Both the position numbers and the translations under genes were made by a program. DNA of 64,000 nt from Chloroflexota bacterium (lineage in GTDB: Bacteria; Chloroflexota; Anaerolineae; B4-G1; SLSP01). The stretch is taken from contig JAIOAX010000015.1 in the NCBI GenBank assembly GCA_019873645.1, forward strand, positions 1 through 64,000, in the 5' to 3' direction. This document shows, piece after piece, positions 26,023 to 34,216 of the stretch; the stretch's first letter is position 1; each line of letters opens with the position of its first letter. The notes under the pieces were generated by a model. That model was not told where the DNA came from, searched no databases, and was given only the letters and a program-made list of their open reading frames with translations.

Positions 26023-26051
26023 ATTATACCTGTGAGCGGGGAAAGGGGCAA
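26023..26051 (-). promoter_or_regulatory. Leaderless-type promoter of mutS, -35 box inside a tandem repeat
   Basis: TTGCCC (26051-26046), 17 bases and TATAAT (26028-26023), then 7 bases to the ATG. The -35 box belongs to the CCCCTTGCCCCTTT repeat array at 26041-26094. Confidence 0.6.
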
Positions 26052-26094
26052 GGGGAAAGGGGCAAGGGGAAAGGGGCAAGGGGAAAGGGGCAAG
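26041..26094. repeat. 14-bp tandem repeat GGGGAAAGGGGCAA x about 4
   Basis: Nearly perfect units between mutS and hutU, followed by a degenerate C-rich stretch to 26130. The same TTGCCCC word forms the repeat at 5941-5968. It overlaps the -35 box of mutS. Confidence 0.9.
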
Positions 26095-26134
26095 AACCTT
26101 GCCTCTTGCTTCCTGCCCCCTGCCCCTTGTCTCC

Positions 26135-27787
26135 TTATACCATGGGCATCCAGATGTTGTGATCTTTGGCGAAACGGATGGCAGATTCGTAGCCGGCGTC
26201 GGCATGACGGACGACGCCAAGCCCCGGATCGGTGGTGAGGACGCGCTCCAGGCGGCGCGCAGCCGCGGGCGTACCGTCCGCCACGATCACCTGCCCGGCA
26301 TGCTGCGAATAGCCGATACCCACGCCGCCGCCGTGATGGAAGCTCACCCACGTCGCGCCGCCCACCGCGTTGATGAGCGCGTTGAGGATGGGCCAGTCGG
26401 AGATGGCGTCGGAGCCGTCGCGCATACCTTCGGTTTCGCGGTTGGGGCTGGCGACGGAGCCGGCGTCCAGGTGGTCGCGTCCGATGACGATGGGCGCGCG
26501 GATGCGCCCGGCAGCCACCGCATCGTTGAACGCCAGGCCGGCGCGGACGCGCTCACCGTAGCCGAGCCAGCAGATACGCGCCGGTAGCCCCTGCCAGGCC
26601 ACCTGCGCCTCGGCCATTTTCAGCCAGCGGATGAGATGCTCGTTCTCCGGGAACAGCGCCATAATGATGCGGTCGGTCTCGTAGATGTCGTCTGGATCGC
26701 CGGAGAGTGCGACCCAGCGGAAGGGGCCTTTGCCCTCACAGAACAGCGGGCGGATGTAGGCCGGGACAAAGCCGGGATAACTGAACGCTTCGCGCAGGCC
26801 GTTGTCGAAGGCGCGCTGCCGCAGATTGTTGCCGTAGTCGAAGACGACCGCGCCGCGCTTTTGCATTTCGACCATCGCCGCGCAGTGCTCGGTCATCGTG
26901 CGGATGGCCTCGGCCTGGTAACGTTGCGGATCGCTGCGCCGCAGCGCCACAGCTTCTTCCAGCGTCATCCGGTTGGGGACATAGCTCAGCGGGTCATGCG
27001 CCGAAGTCTGATCTGTCACCACATCGGGGATGACGCCGCGCCGCAGCAATTCAGGGAATACATCACCCGCATTGCCGATGAGGCCGATGGAGTAGGCGTC
27101 ACCCCGGGCGCGGTAGTCTTCCAGCGTGCGCAGCGCCGCATCGAGGTCGTCCATCACCGCGTTGACGTAGCGGTGGCGCAGGCGGCGTTCGGCGCGCCAC
27201 GGATCCACCTCGACGATGAGGCCCACGCCCTCGTTCATCGTGATTGCCAGCGGCTGCGCGCCGCCCATCTCCCCCAGGCCGGCGGTGAGGACGAACTTTC
27301 CTTTGAGCGAGGCATGCGGGCCGAAATGCTGCCGGGCCAGCGCGCCGAGTGTCTCATAGGTGCCTTGCAGGATGCCTTGCGTGCCGATGTAGATCCACGA
27401 GCCGGCCGTCATCTGCCCGTACATGATCAGGCCGGCGCGCTCCCACTTGTCGAAGTTTGCCTGCGTGGCCCACGCGGGGACGATGTTGGAGTTGGCAATG
27501 AGCACGCGCGGGGCGTCTTCGTGCGTCTTGAAGACGGCGACAGGCTTGCCCGATTGCACCAGCAGCGTGTCATCCACGTCCATTTTTTGTAGCGTATCGA
27601 GAATCGCATCAAACGCCTCCCAGTTGCGGGCGGCTTTGCCCCGTCCCCCGTAAACAATGAGGTTATCGGGGTCACCGGCCACTTCGGGATCGAGGTTGTT
27701 CTGGAGCATGCGGAACGGGGCTTCCAACAGCCAGTTCTTACAGTGCAATTGTGTGCCGTGCGGAGCACGGATGATCCTGTTTGCCAT
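26135..27787 (-). CDS. hutU: Urocanate hydratase
   Basis: A 550-residue urocanase, the normal length, which converts urocanate to imidazolonepropionate in histidine breakdown with tightly bound NAD+. Visible are [40 protein letters not shown], the NAD-binding [12 protein letters not shown], and the C-terminal [19 protein letters not shown]. The other hut genes are absent from the window, so the pathway must be completed elsewhere. GGAGGTT lies 4-5 bases before the ATG. Between it and ispE is a GCGAAT-type repeat. Confidence 0.95.
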   Translation of the reverse strand: MANRIIRAPHGTQLHCKNWLLEAPFRMLQNNLDPEVAGDPDNLIVYGGRGKAARNWEAFDAILDTLQKMDVDDTLLVQSGKPVAVFKTHEDAPRVLIANSNIVPAWATQANFDKWERAGLIMYGQMTAGSWIYIGTQGILQGTYETLGALARQHFGPHASLKGKFVLTAGLGEMGGAQPLAITMNEGVGLIVEVDPWRAERRLRHRYVNAVMDDLDAALRTLEDYRARGDAYSIGLIGNAGDVFPELLRRGVIPDVVTDQTSAHDPLSYVPNRMTLEEAVALRRSDPQRYQAEAIRTMTEHCAAMVEMQKRGAVVFDYGNNLRQRAFDNGLREAFSYPGFVPAYIRPLFCEGKGPFRWVALSGDPDDIYETDRIIMALFPENEHLIRWLKMAEAQVAWQGLPARICWLGYGERVRAGLAFNDAVAAGRIRAPIVIGRDHLDAGSVASPNRETEGMRDGSDAISDWPILNALINAVGGATWVSFHHGGGVGIGYSQHAGQVIVADGTPAAARRLERVLTTDPGLGVVRHADAGYESAIRFAKDHNIWMPMV

Positions 27788-27795
27788 TGTAACCT

Positions 27796-27895
27796 CCCTT
27801 GCGAATTGCGAATAGCGAATGGCGAATTACGAATTGCGAATTACGAATTACCAATCACCGATCGCCGATCACCGAGCACGAATTACCGTCCACCG
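27796..27895. repeat. Degenerate heptamer repeat GCGAATT/ACGAATT
   Basis: A run of 7-9 base units (GCGAATTGCGAATAGCGAAT...) drifting into ATCACCGATCGCCG, placed between ispE and hutU and overlapping the last codons of ispE. The same words make up the in-frame insertion in mutS and the 3' end of the translin-like gene near 54500-54522. Confidence 0.85.
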
Positions 27896-28743
27896 AGACT
27901 GGACGTGGCGCACACGAAGGGGAAGCGCGGTGTGAGCGTCTCGGCGATGGCCTGTGCCTGGGCTTGCGTCGCAGCGACGCCGAACACACTCGCGCCCGAT
28001 CCTGACAGCAACGCGGCTTGGGCGCCGGCTTCCAGCAAACTGCGTTTGGCCGCAGCGATGGCCGGGTATTCTTCGAGAACGGTATACTCGAAATCATTGT
28101 GCAGATTGGCGATGATACCGGCGACATCCTGACGCTCGATGGCGGCAATCATCTGCGCGCTCTTGTCGGCAAAGGTGAACCGCTCTAATTTCAAGCCTTC
28201 ATACGCGCTGCGCGTCGAGACGAAAACGCCTGGGTTGACGATGACAAGGTACAGGGTCGGCGGCGCCGGCAGCGGTTGGACGACTTCCCCGCGCCCGGTC
28301 GCCAGTGCCGTCCCACCCAGGATGCAGAACGCCACATCCATCCCAATTTCTTGTCCGATTTCCAACAATTCCTTCTGCGATAACCCCAACTGCCAGAAGG
28401 TGTTCAATCCCACCAACGTCGCGGCGGCGTCGGCGCTGCCGCCACCCATCCCGCCGCCGACGGGGATGCGCTTGATGAGCTTGAATTTCACCCCACGATC
28501 CACCCCGCAGCGCTCTTTGAGCAGCGTCGTGGCCTTCCAGATCGAATTGCGGGCCGTGCTGGGCACCATGCGGTTGGTGGACTGAATGGTGATGCCCGCA
28601 TGGGCATCCATAATCGTGAGATCATCGCACAGCGCGGTTTGCTGCATCACCGATTTAATCTCATGATACCCCGACGGCAGCCGGCGGAGAATCTCCAGCG
28701 TCAGATTGATCTTTGCGTAAGCCTTGATGGTGAGTTCGGTCAT
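27883..28743 (-). CDS. ispE: 4-diphosphocytidyl-2-C-methyl-D-erythritol kinase
   Basis: A 286-residue GHMP kinase acting at the fourth step of the MEP isoprenoid pathway. Signatures are the N-terminal KAYAKINLTLEILRRLPSGYHEI, the ATP loop PVGGGMGGGSADAAATL and the C-terminal LLSGSGASVFG. The ATG at 28743 has no ribosome site. It is separated from ispDF upstream by about 75 bases that include a TCCAAAATC repeat, so it may be transcribed with ispDF. The final codons (GRR region) fall in the GCGAAT repeat area. Confidence 0.92.
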   Translation of the reverse strand: MTELTIKAYAKINLTLEILRRLPSGYHEIKSVMQQTALCDDLTIMDAHAGITIQSTNRMVPSTARNSIWKATTLLKERCGVDRGVKFKLIKRIPVGGGMGGGSADAAATLVGLNTFWQLGLSQKELLEIGQEIGMDVAFCILGGTALATGRGEVVQPLPAPPTLYLVIVNPGVFVSTRSAYEGLKLERFTFADKSAQMIAAIERQDVAGIIANLHNDFEYTVLEEYPAIAAAKRSLLEAGAQAALLSGSGASVFGVAATQAQAQAIAETLTPRFPFVCATSSLGGR

Positions 28744-28784
28744 TTTTAGTCAAAAGTTGAGTTGAAGGTCCAGAGTCAACAATT

Positions 28785-28837
28785 GGAATCTCAAAATCCA
28801 AAATCTAAAATCCAAAATCAAAAATCGGAAATCCGTT
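28785..28837. repeat. AATCCAAAATC short-unit repeat
   Basis: Units of 10-11 bases (TCAAAATCCAAAATCTAAAATCC...) lie between ispE and ispDF. The stop codon and last five residues (RISDF) of IspDF are encoded by the end of the array. Confidence 0.85.
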
Positions 28838-30011
28838 GACATAAACTCACAATCGCAAACACCTGAATCCCCTCGCCGCGCCCGAAGGCTGTCAGGTTCT
28901 CGCCGCTGGTGGCATTGATGCCGATTTTTGATTCATCAATGCCAAGCACCTGCGCGAGGCTCTGTTTGATCGCGTCGGCCCACGGCTCGATACGCGGACG
29001 ACGGCCTTCGATGCTGATCCCCAGGTTGTTGATGACACAGTTTTTCTCCGCCAGCATGCGCAGCGGGATTTTCAGGTACTCGCGGCTGTCGGTGATGCCG
29101 TCTTCCAAACAGAGCTTGTCGCAGTAATAACCGATGGAGCGCCCGCCGACGGCCTGCGTGAGCGCGTTGAAGACGGCGTGCAGGATCACATCGGCGTCGG
29201 AGTTGCCCTTCAGCCCGCGCTCGCCGGGAATCACCACCCCGCCCAAAACCAGCGGCTTGTCGTCCCCTTCGTCCACAAAATGATGGCTGTCCTGTCCAAA
29301 TCCAACGTAAAACATTTCCCCTCCCCGTCTACCGTCTACTTTCCCCAACAACACCTCGGCGATGGCCAGGTCTTCCGGCGTGGTGATCTTGATGTTGGCG
29401 TAGCTCCCCAGCGTGATTCTGACCGCGCCGCCCAGCCGTGTGACCAGACCGGTATCGTCGGTACTTTGCACGCCGTCGCGCATGGCTGCCGCGTAAGCCT
29501 CTTTGATGATCGCCGCTTTGAAGCCTTGCGGCGTCTGCACCTGCCATAACGTGCTGCGGTCCAGATGCGCCTCGATGAAGCCCTTGCGCACGCGCACCGT
29601 CGTATCCTTCGCCGGTACGGCGACGACCGCGCTGCCGTATTCGACGACATCGTGGATGACCGCTTCGATTTCCCGCTGTGCGATGAGCGGCCGCGCGCCG
29701 TCGTGGAAGAGCACGATGTCGCAGTCGTCCGTTGCGCACAGTCCGTTATAGGCCGACGCCTGGCGCGTATCGCCGCCAAGCACGATCCGGGCGACTTTGG
29801 TGATCCCGTATTCGGCGACGAGCGCCTGGTATGCGGTTAGATTCCCGGCGCTTGTGACCAGTACAATGGTATCAACGGCGGCGCACTGCTGAAAGGCTTC
29901 CAATGTGTGGACGATCACCGGTTTGCCCGCCAGCGGTAGTAAGTGCTTGTTGATTGTGGATTGCATCCGCGTGCCGCTTCCGGCGGCGAGGATAACAGCT
30001 ACAGTATGCAT
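28818..30011 (-). CDS. ispDF: Bifunctional IspD-IspF (MEP cytidylyltransferase / MECDP synthase)
   Basis: A 397-residue fusion. Residues 1-225 are IspD, with VILAAGSGTRM, the HDGARP motif and DRSTLWQVQTPQGF. From about 235 an IspF domain follows: FYVGFGQDSHHF with the metal ligands Asp and His, KGNSDADVILHAVFNAL, and TSGENLTAFGRGEGIQ. The IspF half deviates from textbook sequence (SIGYYCDKLCLEDGITDS instead of the GDIGxxFPDTD segment) but keeps the metal ligands. The fusion performs steps 3 and 5 of the MEP pathway, with ispE next to it performing step 4. The ATG at 30011 lacks an obvious ribosome site. Confidence 0.92.
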   Translation of the reverse strand: MHTVAVILAAGSGTRMQSTINKHLLPLAGKPVIVHTLEAFQQCAAVDTIVLVTSAGNLTAYQALVAEYGITKVARIVLGGDTRQASAYNGLCATDDCDIVLFHDGARPLIAQREIEAVIHDVVEYGSAVVAVPAKDTTVRVRKGFIEAHLDRSTLWQVQTPQGFKAAIIKEAYAAAMRDGVQSTDDTGLVTRLGGAVRITLGSYANIKITTPEDLAIAEVLLGKVDGRRGGEMFYVGFGQDSHHFVDEGDDKPLVLGGVVIPGERGLKGNSDADVILHAVFNALTQAVGGRSIGYYCDKLCLEDGITDSREYLKIPLRMLAEKNCVINNLGISIEGRRPRIEPWADAIKQSLAQVLGIDESKIGINATSGENLTAFGRGEGIQVFAIVSLCQRISDF

Positions 30012-30074
30012 GGCGTTTTTTCTTGAAACAATACAACTTTGTTAAGTCGCAGACTCATCACTGGGACATAAAGA

Positions 30075-30110
30075 GCGCAGAGCTTTTTTAGCTTCAGGGG
30101 TACTCTGCGC
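30075..30110. terminator. Hairpin between the TOPRIM-like gene and ispDF
   Basis: GCGCAGAG and CTCTGCGC pair around a 20-base loop containing TTTTTTAGC. It is placed 13 bases past the stop of the TOPRIM-like gene on the - strand and probably separates that unit from ispDF. Confidence 0.55.
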
Positions 30111-30122
30111 CTCAATTCAATA

Positions 30123-30752
30123 TCAAAGAGAATGGTCAGATCTTGCCAGTGTTGTTAGACAATGACGCAATTCGGCCTCAAAATGTTTGAAACCGGCATC
30201 TGCCTTGCCAATTGCATAGAAGTTCAACGCTCGAACAATGTCGGCTGCATATTCGATACCGCCAAGTGGGGGAAGAATGCTGGCTTGTTTGAACGCCTCG
30301 CGGAGCGCATTTTTATATCGTCCGCGGTCGCATTTGTAACGGGGTGTATTGGGATTGATATCTGCACCAATGGCTTGCGCTAAGGCTACGGCATCCTCAA
30401 GATACCAGCGTTCAATGTGCGGATCAGGTATGGCATATACGACAGCGTCATTATAACCAGACCGCTCTACAATACTTTGAAGTTCTTTACGCTTGTCGAG
30501 GTATCCCTGGCAATTGCCGTCTATCGCGATGACCAGGATGTCGAAACTGGTTGTACGGCTGCTTTGCACATCACGCAGAAATTTACGCAGTTCTGTTATG
30601 ACCCGTCCTTTGCCGCCTGTTGTACTACGCGCATCATGCCGCAATTTCTTGCTATCAAGTCCCACATCTTGCGCAATTCGGACAACCAGAGCCTGGAGAA
30701 AAACTTCTTGTCCGACATCCTCTAAAAAATAGCCCACTGTGATTTCAGCCAC
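30123..30752 (-). CDS. DUF4276-like TOPRIM-fold protein, partner of the upstream ATPase
   Basis: A 209-residue protein beginning at a GTG (30752) with GGGGAG 6-7 bases upstream. The N-terminus VGYFLEDVGQEVFLQ (E11/E16) and the later strand FDILVIAIDGNCQGY (D78, N80) fit a TOPRIM-like Glu plus D-x-D/N arrangement, and YAIPDPHIERWYLEDAVA resembles the DUF4276 family. It overlaps the ATPase gene by 8 bases. OLD-type and PARIS-like anti-phage systems pair an SMC/ABC-like ATPase with a TOPRIM effector nuclease, and this pair has the same layout. Family assignment is moderate and the defence role is inferred. Confidence 0.65.
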   Translation of the reverse strand: MAEITVGYFLEDVGQEVFLQALVVRIAQDVGLDSKKLRHDARSTTGGKGRVITELRKFLRDVQSSRTTSFDILVIAIDGNCQGYLDKRKELQSIVERSGYNDAVVYAIPDPHIERWYLEDAVALAQAIGADINPNTPRYKCDRGRYKNALREAFKQASILPPLGGIEYAADIVRALNFYAIGKADAGFKHFEAELRHCLTTLARSDHSL

Positions 30753-32037
30753 CGTAATCTCCCCGAAGCAATCGTTCGGTAAATGAGGTTTCTCTCTCTG
30801 TTCCTACGGCATCTTCCACTTTGCTTTCAAAGAACAAAGGTAAATCCAAGGGGGCAAATATGGTGGCTCGATTCTGTTTGCTGCATAGTAAAACGGAAGC
30901 CTCTTCAAAATAGTTGGGCAAGTTTGGCGAATGAGTATTGATAAGAAGTTGTTTCCCAGAACTTGCTGCGTTCTTGAGCAATTCGGCAATCAATTGCAAC
31001 CGTCGTGGATGCACGCCATTTTCTGGTTCTTCATATCCTATGAGCGTCGTAGGTGATAGGGGATTAGTAATCGCTAACAAGCCTAAAATACGCAAAGTGC
31101 CTTCGGAAATGACGCGGGCGGAGAACGGTACCTGATCTTCAAAGATTTGCAACTGTAAAAAACCTTCCCCGGTGCGTTCTACATCGAAACCATCCAGGTT
31201 GGGGATCAAAGTCTTGAGCGCCTGTTGCAAAGCGCGATACTGGGCCTGATTATTGGCTCGCAATGTGTTATAGAAAGCAGCCAGATCGCTGCCGAATGGC
31301 CCTAAGGTGCGCACCTCCTTTAAGGCCGACTCTTCACGCATAGATTGGGGTTCCAAATAATAGAAACGCCAACGTGATAATTCTTCCTTGAAAGCTGTGA
31401 TGTGTGGATAGTGGGGCGGATAGAGCGGGCGCGAGATCAAAGTATAAGGTAGACCGATCTCATGGACGGTAGGATGACTTTGTCTTTCCATTCGCAAGTG
31501 CAAACGGTCCTCTCCTACCTTCTCGACAAAAGCGTTCCGCGATTGACGCACTGAACCGTCATTGTTCAATGCAACTAACCGCTCATTCAACACCCGCAAA
31601 TAGCCGGAATCCGTTTGTAATTCTACTGTCAGCGTATAACGTAAACGCCGTTCAATGATTCGTCGCCGTCGTGTACTCCCGCTTTCTTCTTCATCAGGTA
31701 GACCTTCGCGCATTTTCTGAATACGCTCTTCTACATCCTGAATGACATCGTCTCCCAGATCAACGTCCACTTCAATGGTAAACTGCGCTGCTTTTTGCGC
31801 TAACAGGGCTTTGACGCCGCCTTCTCCATAATAAAATGCTTCCACAGGCATGCCTCGATGTTCAGCAAAGGCTTCACGTAAGGTGTCACTGGTCGCCATA
31901 CGGCTCAACAAAGCCAATGCATCCAATAGATTGCTTTTGCCTGCGGCATTAGCGCCAAGGATTAGGGTCAACGCAGATAGCTCAATGTCAATATCGCGTA
32001 GAGATTTGTATCCTTGAACTTTCACTCTCCTGATCAT
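30745..32037 (-). CDS. AAA/ABC-type ATPase (AAA_21, OLD/SMC-like)
   Basis: A 430-residue ATPase. Walker A is GANAAGKS (28-35) directly after a short KVQGYKSLRDIDIEL strand, as in OLD and RecF-like proteins. The middle insertion (about 75-190) is charged and probably coiled. The signature-like ARVISEGTLRILGLLA, Walker B IGYEEPENGVHP and INTHSPNLPNYF close the nucleotide domain. It overlaps the TOPRIM-like gene and is the first of the pair. Its codon use and lower GC content look somewhat unlike the flanking MEP genes, which fits acquisition as a unit. Confidence 0.82.
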   Translation of the reverse strand: MIRRVKVQGYKSLRDIDIELSALTLILGANAAGKSNLLDALALLSRMATSDTLREAFAEHRGMPVEAFYYGEGGVKALLAQKAAQFTIEVDVDLGDDVIQDVEERIQKMREGLPDEEESGSTRRRRIIERRLRYTLTVELQTDSGYLRVLNERLVALNNDGSVRQSRNAFVEKVGEDRLHLRMERQSHPTVHEIGLPYTLISRPLYPPHYPHITAFKEELSRWRFYYLEPQSMREESALKEVRTLGPFGSDLAAFYNTLRANNQAQYRALQQALKTLIPNLDGFDVERTGEGFLQLQIFEDQVPFSARVISEGTLRILGLLAITNPLSPTTLIGYEEPENGVHPRRLQLIAELLKNAASSGKQLLINTHSPNLPNYFEEASVLLCSKQNRATIFAPLDLPLFFESKVEDAVGTERETSFTERLLRGDYGG

Positions 32038-32134
32038 CCGCTGTCCCTCATTGGCTTAACCACCAATTGTCTTACATCCATAGGTCTGGATGTGTCAGAA
32101 CATTCTCAATCCCGGTATGTGTAGTTTAAGATGA

Positions 32135-32983
32135 CTACCCTGAAAAGTCAACCATGTCTTTGAGCCACGCCATCACCTGCTCAATCGTCGCCTCCGGCGT
32201 CGAAGCGCCCGCCGTGACGCCGACTTTCTCCGCGCCGACAAACCACGCCGCATCCAGTTCATCCGCTGCGGCAATGCGATACGTGCGCGGGTTGACCTGC
32301 GCGCACACTTCGGCCAGACGGCGGCTGTTGGAACTGTGCGCCTCGCCGATGACGAGCATCACGTCCACCTGCTGCGCCGTCTCGACGGCGGCCGCTTGAC
32401 GCTGTGCGGTAGCGTTGCAAATGGTGTTGTGCGCGCGCAACTCCTGGCATTTGCCCATCAACGCGCCGACGACAGCCTGGTAGTCGGCAGGGATTTTGGT
32501 GGTCTGTGAAACCACGCCGATTTTCTTGTGGCGCGGCAGGGTGGCCACATCGGCGAGGTTTTGCACAACCATGGCCCCCTCTCCAGCCCAGCCGGCGATG
32601 CCGATGACTTCCGGGTGCTGCGGTTGCCCGTAGATGACGACCTGATACCCCTCGGCGTGAAGGGCGCGCGCAAGCTGTTGCACTTTGATCACGAGAGGAC
32701 ATGTCCCGTCCACCACGCGTAAACCTTTGGCGTGCGCCGCTTCCAGCACCTCCGGCGGGACGCCGTGCGCACGGATGATGACCGTCCCGCCCTCAATCTC
32801 ATCAAGGTCATCTTTTGTCCACACGCCGCGTTCCTGTAACTGTGTCACCACCTCGGTGTTGTGGACGATGGGACCGAGTGTGTAGACCGGCCCCGCGGCG
32901 CTTGCAGCAGTCTCTTCGGCTATTTTGAGGGCGCGTTTCACGCCGAAACAAAAGCCCATTTCTTTCGCGCGGAGGATTTCCAT
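32135..32983 (-). CDS. ispH: 4-hydroxy-3-methylbut-2-enyl diphosphate reductase
   Basis: A 282-residue iron-sulfur reductase, the last step of the MEP pathway, giving IPP and DMAPP. The three cluster cysteines are C12 (GFCFGVKRA), C95 (VDGTCPLV) and C189 (NTICNATAQRQ), with substrate-binding H41 (IVHNTEVV), H73 (RAHGVPP) and H123 (PQHPEV). The ATG follows GGAGAAG by 5 bases. It is flanked by the ATPase/TOPRIM pair on one side and by dxr on the other. Confidence 0.95.
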   Translation of the reverse strand: MEILRAKEMGFCFGVKRALKIAEETAASAAGPVYTLGPIVHNTEVVTQLQERGVWTKDDLDEIEGGTVIIRAHGVPPEVLEAAHAKGLRVVDGTCPLVIKVQQLARALHAEGYQVVIYGQPQHPEVIGIAGWAGEGAMVVQNLADVATLPRHKKIGVVSQTTKIPADYQAVVGALMGKCQELRAHNTICNATAQRQAAAVETAQQVDVMLVIGEAHSSNSRRLAEVCAQVNPRTYRIAAADELDAAWFVGAEKVGVTAGASTPEATIEQVMAWLKDMVDFSG

Positions 32984-33000
32984 TTCACTTCTCCGAGATT

Positions 33001-33073
33001 AACCACCGATTTTCACGAATCCACACAAATTTGAATGCTTACATTCGTGGAGATTCGTGAAAATTCGTGGTGA
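33001..33073. repeat. Dispersed palindrome, ACGAATC family, second copy
   Basis: AACCACCGATTTTCACGAAT and its approximate complement ATTCGTGAAAATTCGTGGTG surround a short centre between dxr and ispH. It matches 11488-11555 in wording and layout. Confidence 0.8.
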
Positions 33074-33078
33074 AATTA

Positions 33079-34215
33079 TTATGAAGCAGCCTGGGCGTGG
33101 ACGTATGCCCTGGCCCAACGGTCAACTTCAAGTATAGCCTCGAATGTGGGGTTGTCCACGCCGGTATGGGCACTGAGGGCCTGCTCGACCAGCCGGGGGA
33201 TGTCGGAGAACTTAATGCGCTCGTGCAAATACAGATCCACGGCTTCTTCATCTGCTGCACAGAGAACCGTGGGATAAGTGCCGCCTGCCATTCCCGCCTC
33301 GCGGGCCAGACGCAAGCACGGGAAGCGCGTCGTGTCGGGCGCTTCAAAGGTCAGCGCGTGCGTGGCGATCAAATCCAGGGGATTGCAGATTTGCGGCGTG
33401 CGCACGGGGTAATTCAGCGCGTACTGAATGGCGAGACGCATATCAGGGGCCGAAAGCTGCGCCTTGATCGCGCCGTCCACGTACTGTACCATCGAATGGA
33501 TGATGCTCTGCGGGTGAACGATCACGTCAATCTGCGCGTAGGGCTTCCCGAAGAGCCAATGCGCCTCGATGATCTCGAAACCTTTGTTCATCAGCGTAGC
33601 CGAGTCAATGGTGATCTTCTGTCCCATCACCCACGTGGGATGTTTGAGCGCGGCGGCAGGCTTGAGGTCGTGGAGCTGCTCTGCACTGTAGGTGCGGAAC
33701 GGCCCACCGGACGAGGTGAGGATGAGTCTGGCGACCGCGTCGCTGTCTTCGCCACGCAGGCATTGCCAGAGTGCGCTGTGCTCGCTGTCAATGGGGCGCA
33801 GTTCCACGCTGTATTTGTGCACGGCCTCCATCACCAACGCCCCGGCCATCACCAGCACCTCCTTGTTGGCGATGGCGATCGGTTTGCGCGCCTCAATGGC
33901 GGCGAGGGTGGGTACAAAGCCCGCCTTGCCTGCCGTGGCGACGACCACCAGGTCTACGTCCGGCCGGGTGACGATCTCCACCAGACCGGCTTCGCCGGTC
34001 AAAATATGGGCATGGACGACACGAGATGCGTCCGCAGCTTCGCTCACGGCGACGAGCGCCGGCTTAAACTCGCGGATTTGCTGATTGAGGAGTGACACAT
34101 TACGTCCAGCGGCCAGCGCCGCGACGCAAAAATGATCGGGCAGCGCCCGAATCACCTCCAGGGTTTGCCGCCCGATCGAGCCGGTACTGCCGAGGATCGC
34201 CACCCGCTGCGGCAT
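33079..34215 (-). CDS. dxr: 1-deoxy-D-xylulose 5-phosphate reductoisomerase
   Basis: A 378-residue enzyme, the second MEP step. The NADPH loop is ILGSTGSIGRQTLEV. The metal and substrate segment IANKEVLVMAG, the PIDSEHSALWQCL motif, SSGGPF, and HPTWVMGQKITIDSATLMNKGFE are all present. The start is MPQRVAILG at 34215, one base after the dxs stop (TGATATG), so it is translationally coupled to dxs; the longer open frame inside dxs is discarded. Confidence 0.95.
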   Translation of the reverse strand: MPQRVAILGSTGSIGRQTLEVIRALPDHFCVAALAAGRNVSLLNQQIREFKPALVAVSEAADASRVVHAHILTGEAGLVEIVTRPDVDLVVVATAGKAGFVPTLAAIEARKPIAIANKEVLVMAGALVMEAVHKYSVELRPIDSEHSALWQCLRGEDSDAVARLILTSSGGPFRTYSAEQLHDLKPAAALKHPTWVMGQKITIDSATLMNKGFEIIEAHWLFGKPYAQIDVIVHPQSIIHSMVQYVDGAIKAQLSAPDMRLAIQYALNYPVRTPQICNPLDLIATHALTFEAPDTTRFPCLRLAREAGMAGGTYPTVLCAADEEAVDLYLHERIKFSDIPRLVEQALSAHTGVDNPTFEAILEVDRWARAYVHAQAAS

Positions 34216-34216
34216 A

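Noticed and set aside
26016-26351. N-terminal extension of MutS
   Set aside because: The extra 112 codons cross the repeat array and promoter and overlap hutU; family length and the MDERE start with a TATAAT box are convincing.
28818-29300. Non-functional IspF half
   Set aside because: The metal-binding Asp and His residues and the C-terminal GRGEGI segment are retained, so loss of activity is not supported.
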